A DNA stretch of 42,753 bases from Hyphomicrobiales bacterium. GTDB lineage: Bacteria; Pseudomonadota; Alphaproteobacteria; Rhizobiales; Aestuariivirgaceae. The stretch is from assembly GCA_016710435.1 (NCBI GenBank), contig JADJVV010000006.1, positions 1 through 42,753 of the forward strand, read 5' to 3'. The position numbers were made by a program, and so were the translations under genes. Positions 5,696 to 13,331 of the stretch are shown one piece after another (positions within the stretch are counted from its first letter, which is position 1; every line of letters begins with the position of its first letter). Under the pieces are notes generated by a model that was not told the origin of the DNA, did no database searches, and saw only the letters and a list, made by a program, of their open reading frames with translations.

Positions 5696-6493
5696 ATGGA
5701 ATCGCCAATAGCCGTCACTGATCTCACCAATGAGGAATTAGCGGCCATTTATAGCCACCGCGCCGCGCTCGATCAGCGCGAGCAGGGGCGGCCCGCCGCT
5801 GATCCGCCACCGATCTATCGGCGTCGTGCGCCACCGCAGGAGCCAGGGACGAGCGTGGCCCAGCGTTTGTTCGCCATCGGCATGTGGGTGCTGCTCGTGG
5901 TGATGATCGCCACGTTCGCCGTCATGCTCCTCGCGGCGCTGGGCATCCCCCTGCCAAACCTGCCCAACCTGCCGCAGCGCAGCGCGGACACGCCAGCGCC
6001 AGACGGTGCCCAAGCGCCCATGCACGTCGCCCCGCCTGCCGCCCCTGCCGTGGTACCGGTCGGGGTGGTTGCGGTGCCGGAGGAGCCACGGCTTTATGAC
6101 CTCGTGGTGCCGGAACACATGCGTGGCGCATGGACGCGCCACGGCGCTGCTGAGCTGGACGTCAGCGGACTGCGCTATGCGCTGCTTCTGACAGACGGCG
6201 ACGCCCAGCTCGTCGAATTAGACAATCCCGACCACAATCAGGTCTGGCTGCTTGCTGCCCCAGCTGCTCCCGTGGCGGCGGAGATTGCGCCGGTCTCGCC
6301 GCTCGTGGACAAGCAGGACATGGGCGTGCCCTCTGCCCAGGGGAGCGGGGGCACACTATGGGGCACGCCGCTCCCCACCCCTCCCGACGCCACGCCCCTC
6401 CCGACGCCCCGCCCCACTGCGGCGCTGACTTTTGATCCAGCGCACGCTGGGCCTGGTGGGAGTAGCGGTGGCAGCACATGGGGGCAGCCATGA
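5696..6493 (+). CDS. Single-pass membrane protein, Pro/Ala-rich
   Basis: 265 residues from ATG 5696 (MESPIAVTDLTNEELAAIY). One hydrophobic helix (WVLLVVMIATFAVMLLAALG, about residues 63-85) follows a cytoplasmic-like acidic/basic N-terminus. The outer part is rich in Pro and Ala, with a central folded-looking segment (RLYDLVVPEHMRG to DHNQVWLL) and a PTP-rich tail, as in linkers that span an envelope. No family recognised. First of four consecutive membrane-protein genes and overlaps the next one (ATGA at 6490). Confidence 0.7.
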   Translation: MESPIAVTDLTNEELAAIYSHRAALDQREQGRPAADPPPIYRRRAPPQEPGTSVAQRLFAIGMWVLLVVMIATFAVMLLAALGIPLPNLPNLPQRSADTPAPDGAQAPMHVAPPAAPAVVPVGVVAVPEEPRLYDLVVPEHMRGAWTRHGAAELDVSGLRYALLLTDGDAQLVELDNPDHNQVWLLAAPAAPVAAEIAPVSPLVDKQDMGVPSAQGSGGTLWGTPLPTPPDATPLPTPRPTAALTFDPAHAGPGGSSGGSTWGQP

Positions 6494-7194
6494 TGCATGA
6501 CCGCCTCTCTCGGCTTGAAAAAAGCACCCTGCTCGCCCTGGGTGCCGGAAATGCGTTCAACATCCTGCTCTTCGCCATGGGGCTCACGCTCAGTGACGCG
6601 ACGGGCGGCCCCTGGCTTTGGGTGCGCGGCGCCTTTGCCGTCATCCAATTTGTCGCTTTTGACCTCACGGTTGTGGCGACCGTGCAGGCCATGCGCGACG
6701 GGCGGCGCAGTCGCTGGGCAGGTCTGACCGTCGCGGTCGCCGCCCTCGCGGCGATTCTGATTGCACTCGATGTGAGCACCTGGCGCATGCCGTTTGTGCA
6801 TGCGGCCTACGCCGTCGTGCTCCCGCTTTTTATGCTCCATCTGGCGGCGGTGCGTCAAGGTGTGACGCACGAGCTTCAAGGCGTGGCGCGGCGAGCGTCA
6901 GCGGCGGAGCAGGAAGTGGCGGAGCTGCGTCAGGCGCTGACGCAGCGCCAGCAGGAAGTGGCGCAGGCGCGTCAGGCGCTGCTGCTGCTGCGTCAGGAGT
7001 ATGATCAACAGATCATAACGTTGCGTCAGCAGCAGGCGCACGCGGCGCAGCAGGCGCTCACGGATGACGCAGCGACGATCACGGTTGCCGGGCGGCGCTA
7101 TACGACGCGCCAGCTTGCCATTGTTTTTGATGTGAGTGAATCGAGTGTCCGGCGCAAGCTGGCGCAGATTGAGGAGGTACCCAATGATGCATAA
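6490..7194 (+). CDS. Four-helix membrane protein with coiled coil and C-terminal HTH
   Basis: 234 residues. Four hydrophobic segments in the first 120 residues (LALGAGNAFNILLFAMG, FAVIQFVAFDLTVVAT, LTVAVAALAAILIAL, YAVVLPLFMLHLAAV) are followed by a long glutamine-rich coiled coil (about 125-190, LRQALTQRQQEVAQARQAL) and a short HTH-like end (RRYTTRQLAIVFDVSESSVRRKL). A membrane-anchored DNA-binding or dimerising protein is suggested by this order. ATG 6490 overlaps the previous stop; an ATG at 6478 is an alternative. Family unknown. Confidence 0.7.
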   Translation: MMHDRLSRLEKSTLLALGAGNAFNILLFAMGLTLSDATGGPWLWVRGAFAVIQFVAFDLTVVATVQAMRDGRRSRWAGLTVAVAALAAILIALDVSTWRMPFVHAAYAVVLPLFMLHLAAVRQGVTHELQGVARRASAAEQEVAELRQALTQRQQEVAQARQALLLLRQEYDQQIITLRQQQAHAAQQALTDDAATITVAGRRYTTRQLAIVFDVSESSVRRKLAQIEEVPNDA

Positions 7195-7807
7195 ACCCCG
7201 TCCCATGGAGGGCCCGCCCATGGATGCGCCCCATGGAGGGCCTGACGATCCCTTTCTTGCTGAGGCGCTGAGCAGTGCACCGCCCGCTCGACGTCCCATC
7301 CCCCGACGCGTGGTGCGCCTGGGGTTGGCGCGGCATATGAGCCTCATGGTCGGGGTGGTGCTGCTCGCCTTTGGTTTGCTCCAATGGCTCCCCGCCGCCA
7401 GTTTGACGGTGCTGGGCTGGACAGCCTGGCTGACCCAGTGGCGCGGCTGGTTCGGCCTGGAGCCGCTAGCGCTGACGCCCGGCACGCCGTTCGTGCTGGT
7501 ATCCTGCACGGTCGGGTTGCTTTACTCATTGATTGAGATTGAGGCGATCCCCGTGCGCTGGGAAGCGCGGCGGCTCATGATTGTAAGCGGCGCAACCCTC
7601 CTTGCTTGGCTGTTCCTAGCAGGGACAGACATTGTCAGCACCTATGACGGCCTGCTGCGCCTACCCGCCACGATGCCGCCGTGGGCCAAAATGCTCGTTG
7701 CTGATCCGGTCATGCGCGGCCTTGCGGCGGTGTATTTGACCTTTGCTCCAGATCGTGCTATCGTTTTGGGGTACCGCCTTATACGGCGCAGCTTTATGGC
7801 ACGCTAA
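7184..7807 (+). CDS. Multi-pass membrane protein
   Basis: 207 residues from ATG 7184, which has GAGGAGG seven bases upstream. The first 60 residues are polar and proline-rich, then come about four hydrophobic segments (SLMVGVVLLAFGLLQWLPA, PFVLVSCTVGLLYSLIEIE, MIVSGATLLAWLFLAG, VMRGLAAVYLTFAP). It ends in a basic tail (RLIRRSFMAR). No recognised family. It overlaps the previous gene by 11 bases, so the proteins are probably made together. Confidence 0.7.
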   Translation: MMHKPRPMEGPPMDAPHGGPDDPFLAEALSSAPPARRPIPRRVVRLGLARHMSLMVGVVLLAFGLLQWLPAASLTVLGWTAWLTQWRGWFGLEPLALTPGTPFVLVSCTVGLLYSLIEIEAIPVRWEARRLMIVSGATLLAWLFLAGTDIVSTYDGLLRLPATMPPWAKMLVADPVMRGLAAVYLTFAPDRAIVLGYRLIRRSFMAR

Positions 7808-7818
7808 GGAGATTTCTC

Positions 7819-8361
7819 ATGCAGACCGAACTGACGCTCAACGACTTCCGCGCGATTGCACTGAGTATGCTCCTGCTGCTGGGAAGCATCGTGGTGTTCG
7901 GCGGCCTGTGGGAATTCCGAGCCGAGGTCGGGCTGCTGCTGCGGCAGCGCTGGCAACGCTATGTTGCGTTCAAATGGTATGGCGTCGCTCGTGATTATGT
8001 CACGTCAGAGGATGACGCTGAAGAGAGTTCCCAGAACCCGGTTCCGCCGCATGGGAACGCCATGGAACCCGATTGGGAACCACCGGCTGGGAACGGGTTC
8101 CCAACCGAGCAGGCGGTCATTGCTTTTTTGGGAACCTGCTCAGATGCAGCGCTACTTGACATATTAGCGCAGGTCAAGCAGGGCGAACAGTGGGCCTTTG
8201 CCGAATCGCGCATCGGCAAATTTATCCCAGGTCGTGTTGAGGATAACATCGCATCGGTGCGCCAGGCTCGCGGCGCAGCTGCGCCAGACGCGCCAGACGC
8301 GCCACCTGCACGGATCATCCGCGTCAATGGCGGCGAACATGAGCTTGTTGTTGATTGGTAG
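7819..8361 (+). CDS. Membrane-anchored protein with HTH-like C-terminal domain
   Basis: 180 residues. One hydrophobic helix near the N-terminus (ALSMLLLLGSIVVFGGLW) leads to a basic stretch, a Pro/Asn-rich linker, and a C-terminal region (WAFAESRIGKFIPGRVEDNI) that looks like a DNA-binding HTH. AAGGAG upstream of the ATG. Last gene of the membrane cassette, followed by a strong terminator. Function unknown. The linker DNA has repeated GGGAAC/GTTCCC words in both orientations (8027-8135). Confidence 0.65.
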   Translation: MQTELTLNDFRAIALSMLLLLGSIVVFGGLWEFRAEVGLLLRQRWQRYVAFKWYGVARDYVTSEDDAEESSQNPVPPHGNAMEPDWEPPAGNGFPTEQAVIAFLGTCSDAALLDILAQVKQGEQWAFAESRIGKFIPGRVEDNIASVRQARGAAAPDAPDAPPARIIRVNGGEHELVVDW

Positions 8362-8384
8362 GGATTGGTCTTGTAGCCTGGACG

Positions 8385-8423
8385 AATACCCCTGGATCGA
8401 GCTCGATCCAGGGGTATTGTTTT
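8385..8423 (+). terminator. Rho-independent terminator
   Basis: A perfect 34-base palindrome (8385-8418, AATACCCCTGG core) followed by GTTTT. It ends the operon from the 3536 promoter, 24 bases after the last stop codon. Confidence 0.9.
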
Positions 8424-8451
8424 GCACGCAAAACTCATGCCACATTGCCTC

Positions 8452-8503
8452 TTGACATCAGATAAATATCTGCTATACTCTATATATCAGATAGATATCT
8501 GAT
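8452..8503 (+). promoter_or_regulatory. Promoter with two ATCAGATA-N2-TATCTGAT operators
   Basis: TTGACA (8452-8457), a 16-base spacer ending TGC, and TATACT (8474-8479). Operator one (8457-8474, ATCAGATA AA TATCTGCT) fills the spacer; operator two (8486-8503, perfect ATCAGATA GA TATCTGAT) covers the start site. The same operator is repeated in the promoter at 9842, so both units share one regulator. Confidence 0.8.
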
Positions 8504-8521
8504 ACAGAAAGGAAGAGCACC

Positions 8522-8794
8522 ATGATTACACAAACCGGCACCAGCGCCAGCGGCACTAGAGAGACCATATCCCTATCCCTCTGGGAGGGATATGGCAAGA
8601 CGCGCGTCTATATCCAGCGAGAGCTGCCCTTTAAGGGGCGCTCGGCGGAGCAGGTGGGATTTTTCGATGTCGATGCAGATTTCAGCATCGTTGCTGGCAA
8701 GCGCCAGCATGTCGGCAGCGTCGAAGCGCTGCTGTCCATTTCCTTTGGCAGCGTCGAGGCTGCCAAAGCGGCTGCTCGTTCATTGATGGCATAG
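8522..8794 (+). CDS. Small hypothetical protein
   Basis: 90 residues (MITQTGTSASGTRETI...), with alternating strands in the middle and a closing helix (VEAAKAAARSLMA). AAGGAAG upstream of ATG. First gene of the CAGATA-operator unit. No family recognised. Confidence 0.65.
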   Translation: MITQTGTSASGTRETISLSLWEGYGKTRVYIQRELPFKGRSAEQVGFFDVDADFSIVAGKRQHVGSVEALLSISFGSVEAAKAAARSLMA

Positions 8795-8813
8795 GAAAAA
8801 GGAGACAATCCCG

Positions 8814-9134
8814 ATGATCACTATTGAAGGTATCAAGCAGGAAATCGCCGAGCGCGTTGTCGAAGAGGCAACGCCGGGCTACAACCCTGCCCTGCATGGG
8901 CAGTGGTTCGTCGTGGACGGAGAAGCCGTCGTCCATCGGGCATCCGATGCCCGATGGAACCCCTGGCCTGATGGGAGTGAGGCCATCGGGGTCAGCGACC
9001 TCGTATGGTTCTTCGGGGGGGCGGAGCTGGAGGGGGCGGATTTCACCCCCTCCAATGACGACGAATGGGAGATAGCGGTGGAGTTTGCATTGGGCTATGT
9101 GCCCGATGCTTATGATCCAGATGAGGATGCGTAG
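8814..9134 (+). CDS. Small acidic hypothetical protein
   Basis: 106 residues, strongly acidic at the C-terminus (YVPDAYDPDEDA). AAAGGAGA precedes the ATG. Its coding DNA contains perfect hairpins at 8934-8956 and 9029-9053. Unknown function; acidity would fit a DNA-mimic protein, which is only speculation. Confidence 0.65.
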   Translation: MITIEGIKQEIAERVVEEATPGYNPALHGQWFVVDGEAVVHRASDARWNPWPDGSEAIGVSDLVWFFGGAELEGADFTPSNDDEWEIAVEFALGYVPDAYDPDEDA

Positions 9135-9136
9135 CT

Positions 9137-9769
9137 ATGATCATTGTCAAAAAAGGACGCTCCGAACAGCTCGATGCTAACAAGGGAGGGAAGCAGCGCC
9201 TAGATGTTTATCTGGGCGCTGCCATCCGCGCGCAGCTCGATGCTGACGCGGTAGCGGCAGGGAAGCTTCCCAGCGAGATACTCCGGGAGAGCTATGAACT
9301 CTGGCGCGTGGGGCAGGCGTTCCACGCAACCCAGGTGCAAACCGCCGTCATAGCGATGGCGGCGGTACTCGCAGAAGGAGAGGCGGATCAGATCGATCAG
9401 TCTCTCCACGACCTCGCCCGCGTGATCGGGAGCGCGTATGCAGCGCTCGGCATCGTGGATGCACTGCGGGTGCTCCGCAAAGGAGATGGCGATACATCAG
9501 CTGTCGATCATGCATACGATATTTTGCGCCGTGTGCATATTATGGAGGTGCGTCGCGCGGCGGCGCAGCGCGGCATTGTTGTCGATATCGGGTTCAGTGG
9601 CGAGCTCATCACGGAGACGCCACCCACAGCGACTGGGCGTTGCCCAGTGTGCGACGGAAGGTTACGCCCCGGGTCGTGGCTTGATAGCGGCGACGGAGGG
9701 ATGGAGCATGGGCGCATGTGCCCATCCTGCTCCCTCATCTGGGTCGAGGGGTGGACAGCCCTCGATTAG
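9137..9769 (+). CDS. Protein with ribbon-helix-helix-like N-terminus and zinc-ribbon C-terminus
   Basis: 210 residues. RLDVYLGAAIRAQLDADAVA near residue 22, followed by a second helix, resembles the strand-helix-helix of RHH DNA-binding domains. A helical middle follows, and the C-terminus has CPVC and CPSC pairs 42 residues apart, a zinc ribbon. It could be the regulator of its own operator-bearing unit, but this is not shown. It starts two bases after the previous stop. Confidence 0.6.
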   Translation: MIIVKKGRSEQLDANKGGKQRLDVYLGAAIRAQLDADAVAAGKLPSEILRESYELWRVGQAFHATQVQTAVIAMAAVLAEGEADQIDQSLHDLARVIGSAYAALGIVDALRVLRKGDGDTSAVDHAYDILRRVHIMEVRRAAAQRGIVVDIGFSGELITETPPTATGRCPVCDGRLRPGSWLDSGDGGMEHGRMCPSCSLIWVEGWTALD

Positions 9770-9841
9770 GAGATATTATGGACGATTTGCGGAGAATGTT
9801 GGCTCCGCTCTAACAATTTTGTCAGAAAGGCATTTTTTTGC

Positions 9842-9869
9842 TTGACATCAGATATTTATCTGATATGAA
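9842..9869 (+). promoter_or_regulatory. Promoter with ATCAGATA-TT-TATCTGAT operator
   Basis: TTGACA (9842-9847), 16-base spacer, TATGAA (9864-9869) preceded by TGA. The spacer is a perfect 18-base operator (9847-9864), the same site as in the 8452 promoter. The transcript encodes the protein at 9884. Confidence 0.7.
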
Positions 9870-9883
9870 ACAAGGAGGACACC

Positions 9884-10099
9884 ATGACTTTCGAGGAAGC
9901 AATTCGTTATTTGTCGTTGCACGGGTGCAACGACGAAGAGGCGACAGAGGCAGCAGACATTGTCATCTCGGCTGTCCTGAGTAAATTGTCTCAGGCGCCA
10001 AAATCCATGGAAGCCTTCTGCGACTGGATCGAAGAAGGCCAGTACCAAGGACATGAAACCGCCGCAAGCATTGCGGCGGAATGGGAAGAAGAGTATTAG
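9884..10099 (+). CDS. Small acidic hypothetical protein
   Basis: 71 residues (MTFEEAIRYLSLHGCNDEEA...), helical and acidic. CAAGGAGG lies seven bases before the ATG. It is alone in a transcript with the CAGATA operator at its promoter and a hairpin that begins at its stop codon. Unknown. Confidence 0.7.
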   Translation: MTFEEAIRYLSLHGCNDEEATEAADIVISAVLSKLSQAPKSMEAFCDWIEEGQYQGHETAASIAAEWEEEY

Positions 10100-10184
10100 A
10101 TCAATAGGCAATCCTTTTGATCTAATACTCTTTCAAGACAAAGAGAACCCCTGATCTTGATCAGGGGTTCTCTTTGTCTTGAAA
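10091..10184. terminator. Tandem long hairpins, probably a bidirectional terminator
   Basis: Hairpin one has 14-base arms (10091-10104 and 10117-10130) and includes the stop codon of the preceding gene. Hairpin two is an almost unbroken 54-base palindrome (10131-10184: 26-base arms, two-base loop) with a GC core flanked by A/G-rich and T/C-rich arms. It insulates the MoxR-vWA unit from upstream transcription. Confidence 0.85.
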
Positions 10185-10199
10185 TGAATAAATTGTCAC

Positions 10200-10227
10200 T
10201 TGTATAGTACCATTTTTGTGCTATACT
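10200..10227 (+). promoter_or_regulatory. Promoter of the MoxR-vWA unit with its own operator
   Basis: TTGTAT (10200-10205), 16-base spacer ending TGC, TATACT (10222-10227). TATAGTAC (10203-10210) and GTGCTATA (10218-10225) form an inverted repeat with one mismatch across the spacer. The operator differs from those of the neighbouring units. Confidence 0.65.
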
Positions 10228-10252
10228 TAGTGATATAGAAAAGGAAAGAAAA

Positions 10253-11074
10253 ATGCGAACAGATTTAGAAAAACACGGGTTTACAACGCGCCCCGCAGAT
10301 ATTCTGCTTGCGGCGCAGCTCTCCCAGGCAACGGGGGGAGTAAACGCCGCGATTGTACGCGGCGCTCCAGGCACGGGCAAGACTTTTTTCGCTGAGACAC
10401 TTGCCAAGTGTCTCGGCGCCCAATATATGTACTTGCTGAGCCACAATTGGCTCAGTGAGGAGGAACTTTTCTTCGGCGTCAACATCGGCGCGGTCGCCGC
10501 CGGTGTGAAAGAGGCGTCCGAGGCGTATCAGCCCGGCTTTCTGGCGCTCGCCGCCGAAGCAAGCCAGGTGGGCCGAGTGGTACTGTGTCTGGACGAACTA
10601 GACAAGGCCCCGCAGAAAGTTGAGAATTTACTGCTCGACTTTCTGCAAACGGGCCGCGTCTACGGCCCGTTTGCAAAACGTTGGCAAGCAAGTCTTACTA
10701 ACCTCGTGGTAATTATCACGAGCAACGAGGTTCGCCCATTAGGCGAGCCTCTCCAACGGCGATGTTATCGCCATGAGATGGCTTTTTTGCCAGCAGGCGT
10801 CGAGCGAGACCTGCTGCGCAAGTGGACAGGATCCCAACCGGGATTGATTCGCCTGGTGGTCGATATGGCGACCGCCATACGAACGAGGGGCGAATCAGCC
10901 CCCTCTCTCCAGGAAATGCGATCACTCTGTCAGGCGCTCCGCCTGGCAAACAGTGCGGACGATGCAGCCATCCTCGTTCGAGGGTGGCTGTGCAAAACCG
11001 AAGGGGACTGGGGCGTGCTGACCCAAACCTTGCGTCATGTCGGCGCAACGGTTTGGGGAGAAGTCAAGAGATAA
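10253..11074 (+). CDS. MoxR-type AAA+ ATPase
   Basis: 273 residues. Walker A GAPGTGKT (37-44), Walker B LCLDELD (111-117), sensor 1 TSN (156-158) and an arginine pair after LGEPLQ (169-170). MoxR ATPases form hexameric rings and work with von Willebrand A partners to remodel or metallate target proteins. A vWA gene follows after a 338-base gap that holds a structured RNA candidate. AAAGGAAAG upstream of ATG sets the start. The coding DNA is rich in perfect hairpins (10394-10414, 10436-10455, 10645-10674). Confidence 0.88.
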   Translation: MRTDLEKHGFTTRPADILLAAQLSQATGGVNAAIVRGAPGTGKTFFAETLAKCLGAQYMYLLSHNWLSEEELFFGVNIGAVAAGVKEASEAYQPGFLALAAEASQVGRVVLCLDELDKAPQKVENLLLDFLQTGRVYGPFAKRWQASLTNLVVIITSNEVRPLGEPLQRRCYRHEMAFLPAGVERDLLRKWTGSQPGLIRLVVDMATAIRTRGESAPSLQEMRSLCQALRLANSADDAAILVRGWLCKTEGDWGVLTQTLRHVGATVWGEVKR

Positions 11075-11079
11075 GAGGT

Positions 11080-11385
11080 GAGGAAATGAAGAAGAGCAGG
11101 GCTCCCCCTCCTAGGGGAGCAAAAGCCTGCAGGAAGAGGGAAGGCTTCTACGAGACGCCTCGAGAGAGAACGTCGTAGCGTGTTAACCCTTGATGCAGGT
11201 CAGTGAGAGCTACGTCGGAGCACGGCAGACGGATGCTGTGGAACTCCCCACGCTAACGACGATCCTCCCACTGAAAGCGTGCCGCCGAACCATGCGGAGT
11301 GAGCATGGGGAACAGGTTCCCGAGTGTCCGTGTGAGATGCGCACTCATACACTCGGCGTCATCCGACGCGGTAGATCGGAATAAT
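11080..11385 (+). ncRNA. Candidate structured RNA between the MoxR and vWA genes
   Basis: No convincing long gene fills this gap, but many stems do: GCTCCCC/GGGGAGC (11101-11120), AAGCC/GGCTT (11123-11147), CTACGA/TCGTAG (11148-11178), AGCGTG/CACGCT (11177-11182 with 11249-11254, enclosing a GU-containing CACGGCA/TGCTGTG hairpin), CCATGC/GCATGG, GGGAAC/GTTCCC, CGAGTGT/ACACTCG with an inner stem, and GCGTC/GACGC near the end. The order suggests a multi-branched fold. It does not match group I or group II intron landmarks that I know. It is co-transcribed with both genes. Confidence 0.45.
11086..11178 (+). CDS. Possible 30-residue basic peptide
   Basis: GAGGTGAGGAA precedes an ATG that opens MKKSRAPPPRGAKACRKREG and stops at 11178. 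The Shine-Dalgarno is good, but every part of it also lies in the hairpins of the structured region, so it may be a leader peptide or chance. Confidence 0.3.
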   Translation: MKKSRAPPPRGAKACRKREGFYETPRERTS

Positions 11386-11412
11386 ATCAAAGCAAAGGCA
11401 AAGGTAGAAACA

Positions 11413-12603
11413 ATGTATGTGACTATGTACACGAACCCCGAAACTTTCTGGACATTACGGAATGTCCAGAAAAAATCCAACTCATTGTTTCTGTGGCGCT
11501 ATCAAGATGCAGAGAGCGCCACTCTCCTGTTGGGACAGGAGACCGAAAAATGCATTGCATTGTGTGTTCCTGTCAGAAGTGGCGCCGCTTCGCCGCTTCT
11601 GACGCGGTTATGGAACACCGCATCAGAATCATATGAGCGGGTCGAGCCGTCCGAGGTGTCGTTCCTCGGACGAAGATACGGCTTTCGGACACCAATACAG
11701 GAGGTGTTCGATCTACTTGTCCATGATCTTCTGGCAGAAATGCCAGAGGCGGTGTCTCGTCCAAAACAGACGGACGAGGTTAACGGCTCAACGCAGACGG
11801 GCACGGAAACCCATGGAGGCGATTCCGCCTCAGGAGAGGTGCCTGACGGCGAGTCTGACGCCGGCGAGTCCGCTGACGCAAGAAAGATGAAAAACGCGCT
11901 GCGCCGCCGCCAGCGTTTGGGCGTTAGGGCAGGCACGACGGCGCACGCCACCCTGCTTCGGAACGTCGATCCGCTTGTGCGCCGCCGTATCGCACAAGCT
12001 TTTTCCCTCCTAGTCTCTGATGGCGATGAGGCCCCATCAGTGCGGTATGACTGGGGAAAAGTGCTGACGCGTATGTTCACGCATCAAGCTTTTTCCCGTG
12101 CCAGGGAGGAAGGTCTTGGGCGACCGATTATTCTCGTTTTGGCGGATGTGAGCGGTTCATGCTCATCATTCGCTCAACCGGCGGCAGCAGTCGCCATGGC
12201 TGCCGGTGCTGTTGGCGTCGGCGGAGCCGATATCCTTGTTGTCAGTTTTGACAACGCGGCAATAGACGGCAGCGGCATCCGGCCTCGTCAAACCTCCCTC
12301 AATGGAGGTGAGCCCGCCGCTGCCAAGGGGCGAACGTTAGCTGATGCGCTTGGCGCACGGCACAATGATGTTCGCGTCATTGTCGCGCTCGGCGACAATC
12401 AGGCACTTGATGGATATGTGGCATTGGGCAACCTGCCCCAGATCGAGCGCCTGATATGGCTCGATAATTATTTGTCTTCATGCGCGACGCCGGAGATACG
12501 GAGAAATCTGCACGTTCTCCCTCCGACGATTACCCACGTCGTAGGATGTGGGACAGCAGAAGATATGGTGGAGGGATTGTTTCGTGCGATGAGGGGAAGA
12601 TGA
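11413..12603 (+). CDS. von Willebrand A (vWA) domain protein, MoxR partner
   Basis: 396 residues from ATG 11413 (AAAGGTAG upstream; the frame extends further back only through the structured-RNA region). The vWA domain is C-terminal: ILVLADVSGSCSS carries the MIDAS motif DxSxS (residues 245-249), followed by ILVVSFDN and VALGDNQ. The N-terminal half has a conserved-looking segment, then an acidic linker (about 118-157) rich in Gly, Glu and Asp. MoxR and vWA proteins act as pairs, as in RavA-ViaA; its target here is unknown. Confidence 0.85.
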   Translation: MYVTMYTNPETFWTLRNVQKKSNSLFLWRYQDAESATLLLGQETEKCIALCVPVRSGAASPLLTRLWNTASESYERVEPSEVSFLGRRYGFRTPIQEVFDLLVHDLLAEMPEAVSRPKQTDEVNGSTQTGTETHGGDSASGEVPDGESDAGESADARKMKNALRRRQRLGVRAGTTAHATLLRNVDPLVRRRIAQAFSLLVSDGDEAPSVRYDWGKVLTRMFTHQAFSRAREEGLGRPIILVLADVSGSCSSFAQPAAAVAMAAGAVGVGGADILVVSFDNAAIDGSGIRPRQTSLNGGEPAAAKGRTLADALGARHNDVRVIVALGDNQALDGYVALGNLPQIERLIWLDNYLSSCATPEIRRNLHVLPPTITHVVGCGTAEDMVEGLFRAMRGR

Positions 12604-12612
12604 GGAGATAAA

Positions 12613-12951
12613 ATGGCAAAATTACAAGTAACGGCTGCTTCGTCGCGGATCGCGCTGCCGCGTGAGACGAAACAGCAGATCGCCGTGTTGATCAATCAAC
12701 ACGGCGGCACAATGCGGCAATGGGTGATTGAGTCCGTGGATTTAATGTCCACGGTCACCCTGCACGCCCATATGCAGGAACTTGCAGTGGCGCTCGATCT
12801 GAGCACGGCGCATATCGTGCGCCGTGCTGTTGCCGAGTTATGGCAACGGGAAGTTGGGCTTGCGAAGGAGGAGGATCACACGTGGTCGTCGCGGCTAGCC
12901 GCGATTGAATCGCGGCTAGCCGCGATGGAAAGGAAAGACCATGGAAAATGA
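12613..12951 (+). CDS. Small hypothetical protein with two helical domains
   Basis: 112 residues. RIALPRETKQQIAVLINQHG near the N-terminus resembles a ribbon-helix-helix strand and helix; a second segment (LAVALDLSTAHIVRRAVAEL) resembles another. The end is a charged helix with SRLAAIESRLAAMERK, encoded by a tandem repeat of CGCGGCTAGCCGCGAT. Third gene of the MoxR-vWA unit; it overlaps the next gene by 11 bases. Contains perfect hairpins with 12- and 11-base arms (12681-12706, 12802-12828). Confidence 0.6.
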   Translation: MAKLQVTAASSRIALPRETKQQIAVLINQHGGTMRQWVIESVDLMSTVTLHAHMQELAVALDLSTAHIVRRAVAELWQREVGLAKEEDHTWSSRLAAIESRLAAMERKDHGK

Positions 12952-13330
12952 GGCAATGCGGATATTAGAGATTGTGGAGCGTTGGCTTCACGATCCCCAA
13001 ACTGCATTAACCATTGTGGCACGCGTGGAACGCATGCCATATACATGCGAGCACATCGTGCTCAAGGATGCATGTCGAGCCGCGTTACATGCGGCTCAGT
13101 CCGAATTAGGAATAGACATCGAGGTCAGGCCGTTCGCGCCTGACCTCTGGTACACCAATGCGACCCATGGGTGGCATCACCCATGGCCTGAATGGATGCG
13201 AGATTTCGCGTTTGCCCTTCGCGAGGAGGGCGATTCAGAAACACGGGCATCCAGCCCGTTATCACTGTCCGTATCCGAGGTACGGGCAGTGTGGAAGCGT
13301 CTGTATCCCTCGGGTGTCATTCAGAAATGA
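12941..13330 (+). CDS. Hypothetical protein, last gene of the MoxR-vWA unit
   Basis: 129 residues. Contains a tryptophan/histidine-rich centre (LWYTNATHGWHHPWPEWM) with possible metal ligands, flanked by helices. AAAGGAAAG lies before the ATG. Unknown family. Ends just before the next promoter (13332), without a clear terminator. Confidence 0.65.
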   Translation: MENEAMRILEIVERWLHDPQTALTIVARVERMPYTCEHIVLKDACRAALHAAQSELGIDIEVRPFAPDLWYTNATHGWHHPWPEWMRDFAFALREEGDSETRASSPLSLSVSEVRAVWKRLYPSGVIQK

Positions 13331-13331
13331 C

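Noticed and set aside
11285..11325. Group II intron domain V
   Set aside because: GAACC...GGTTC pairs around ATGC/GCAT, but the catalytic AGC triad, the tetraloop and a reverse transcriptase gene are missing.
11299..11412. Longer vWA start at 11299
   Set aside because: The extension runs through the hairpin-rich region, has no Shine-Dalgarno and looks non-protein-like, while ATG 11413 has one.
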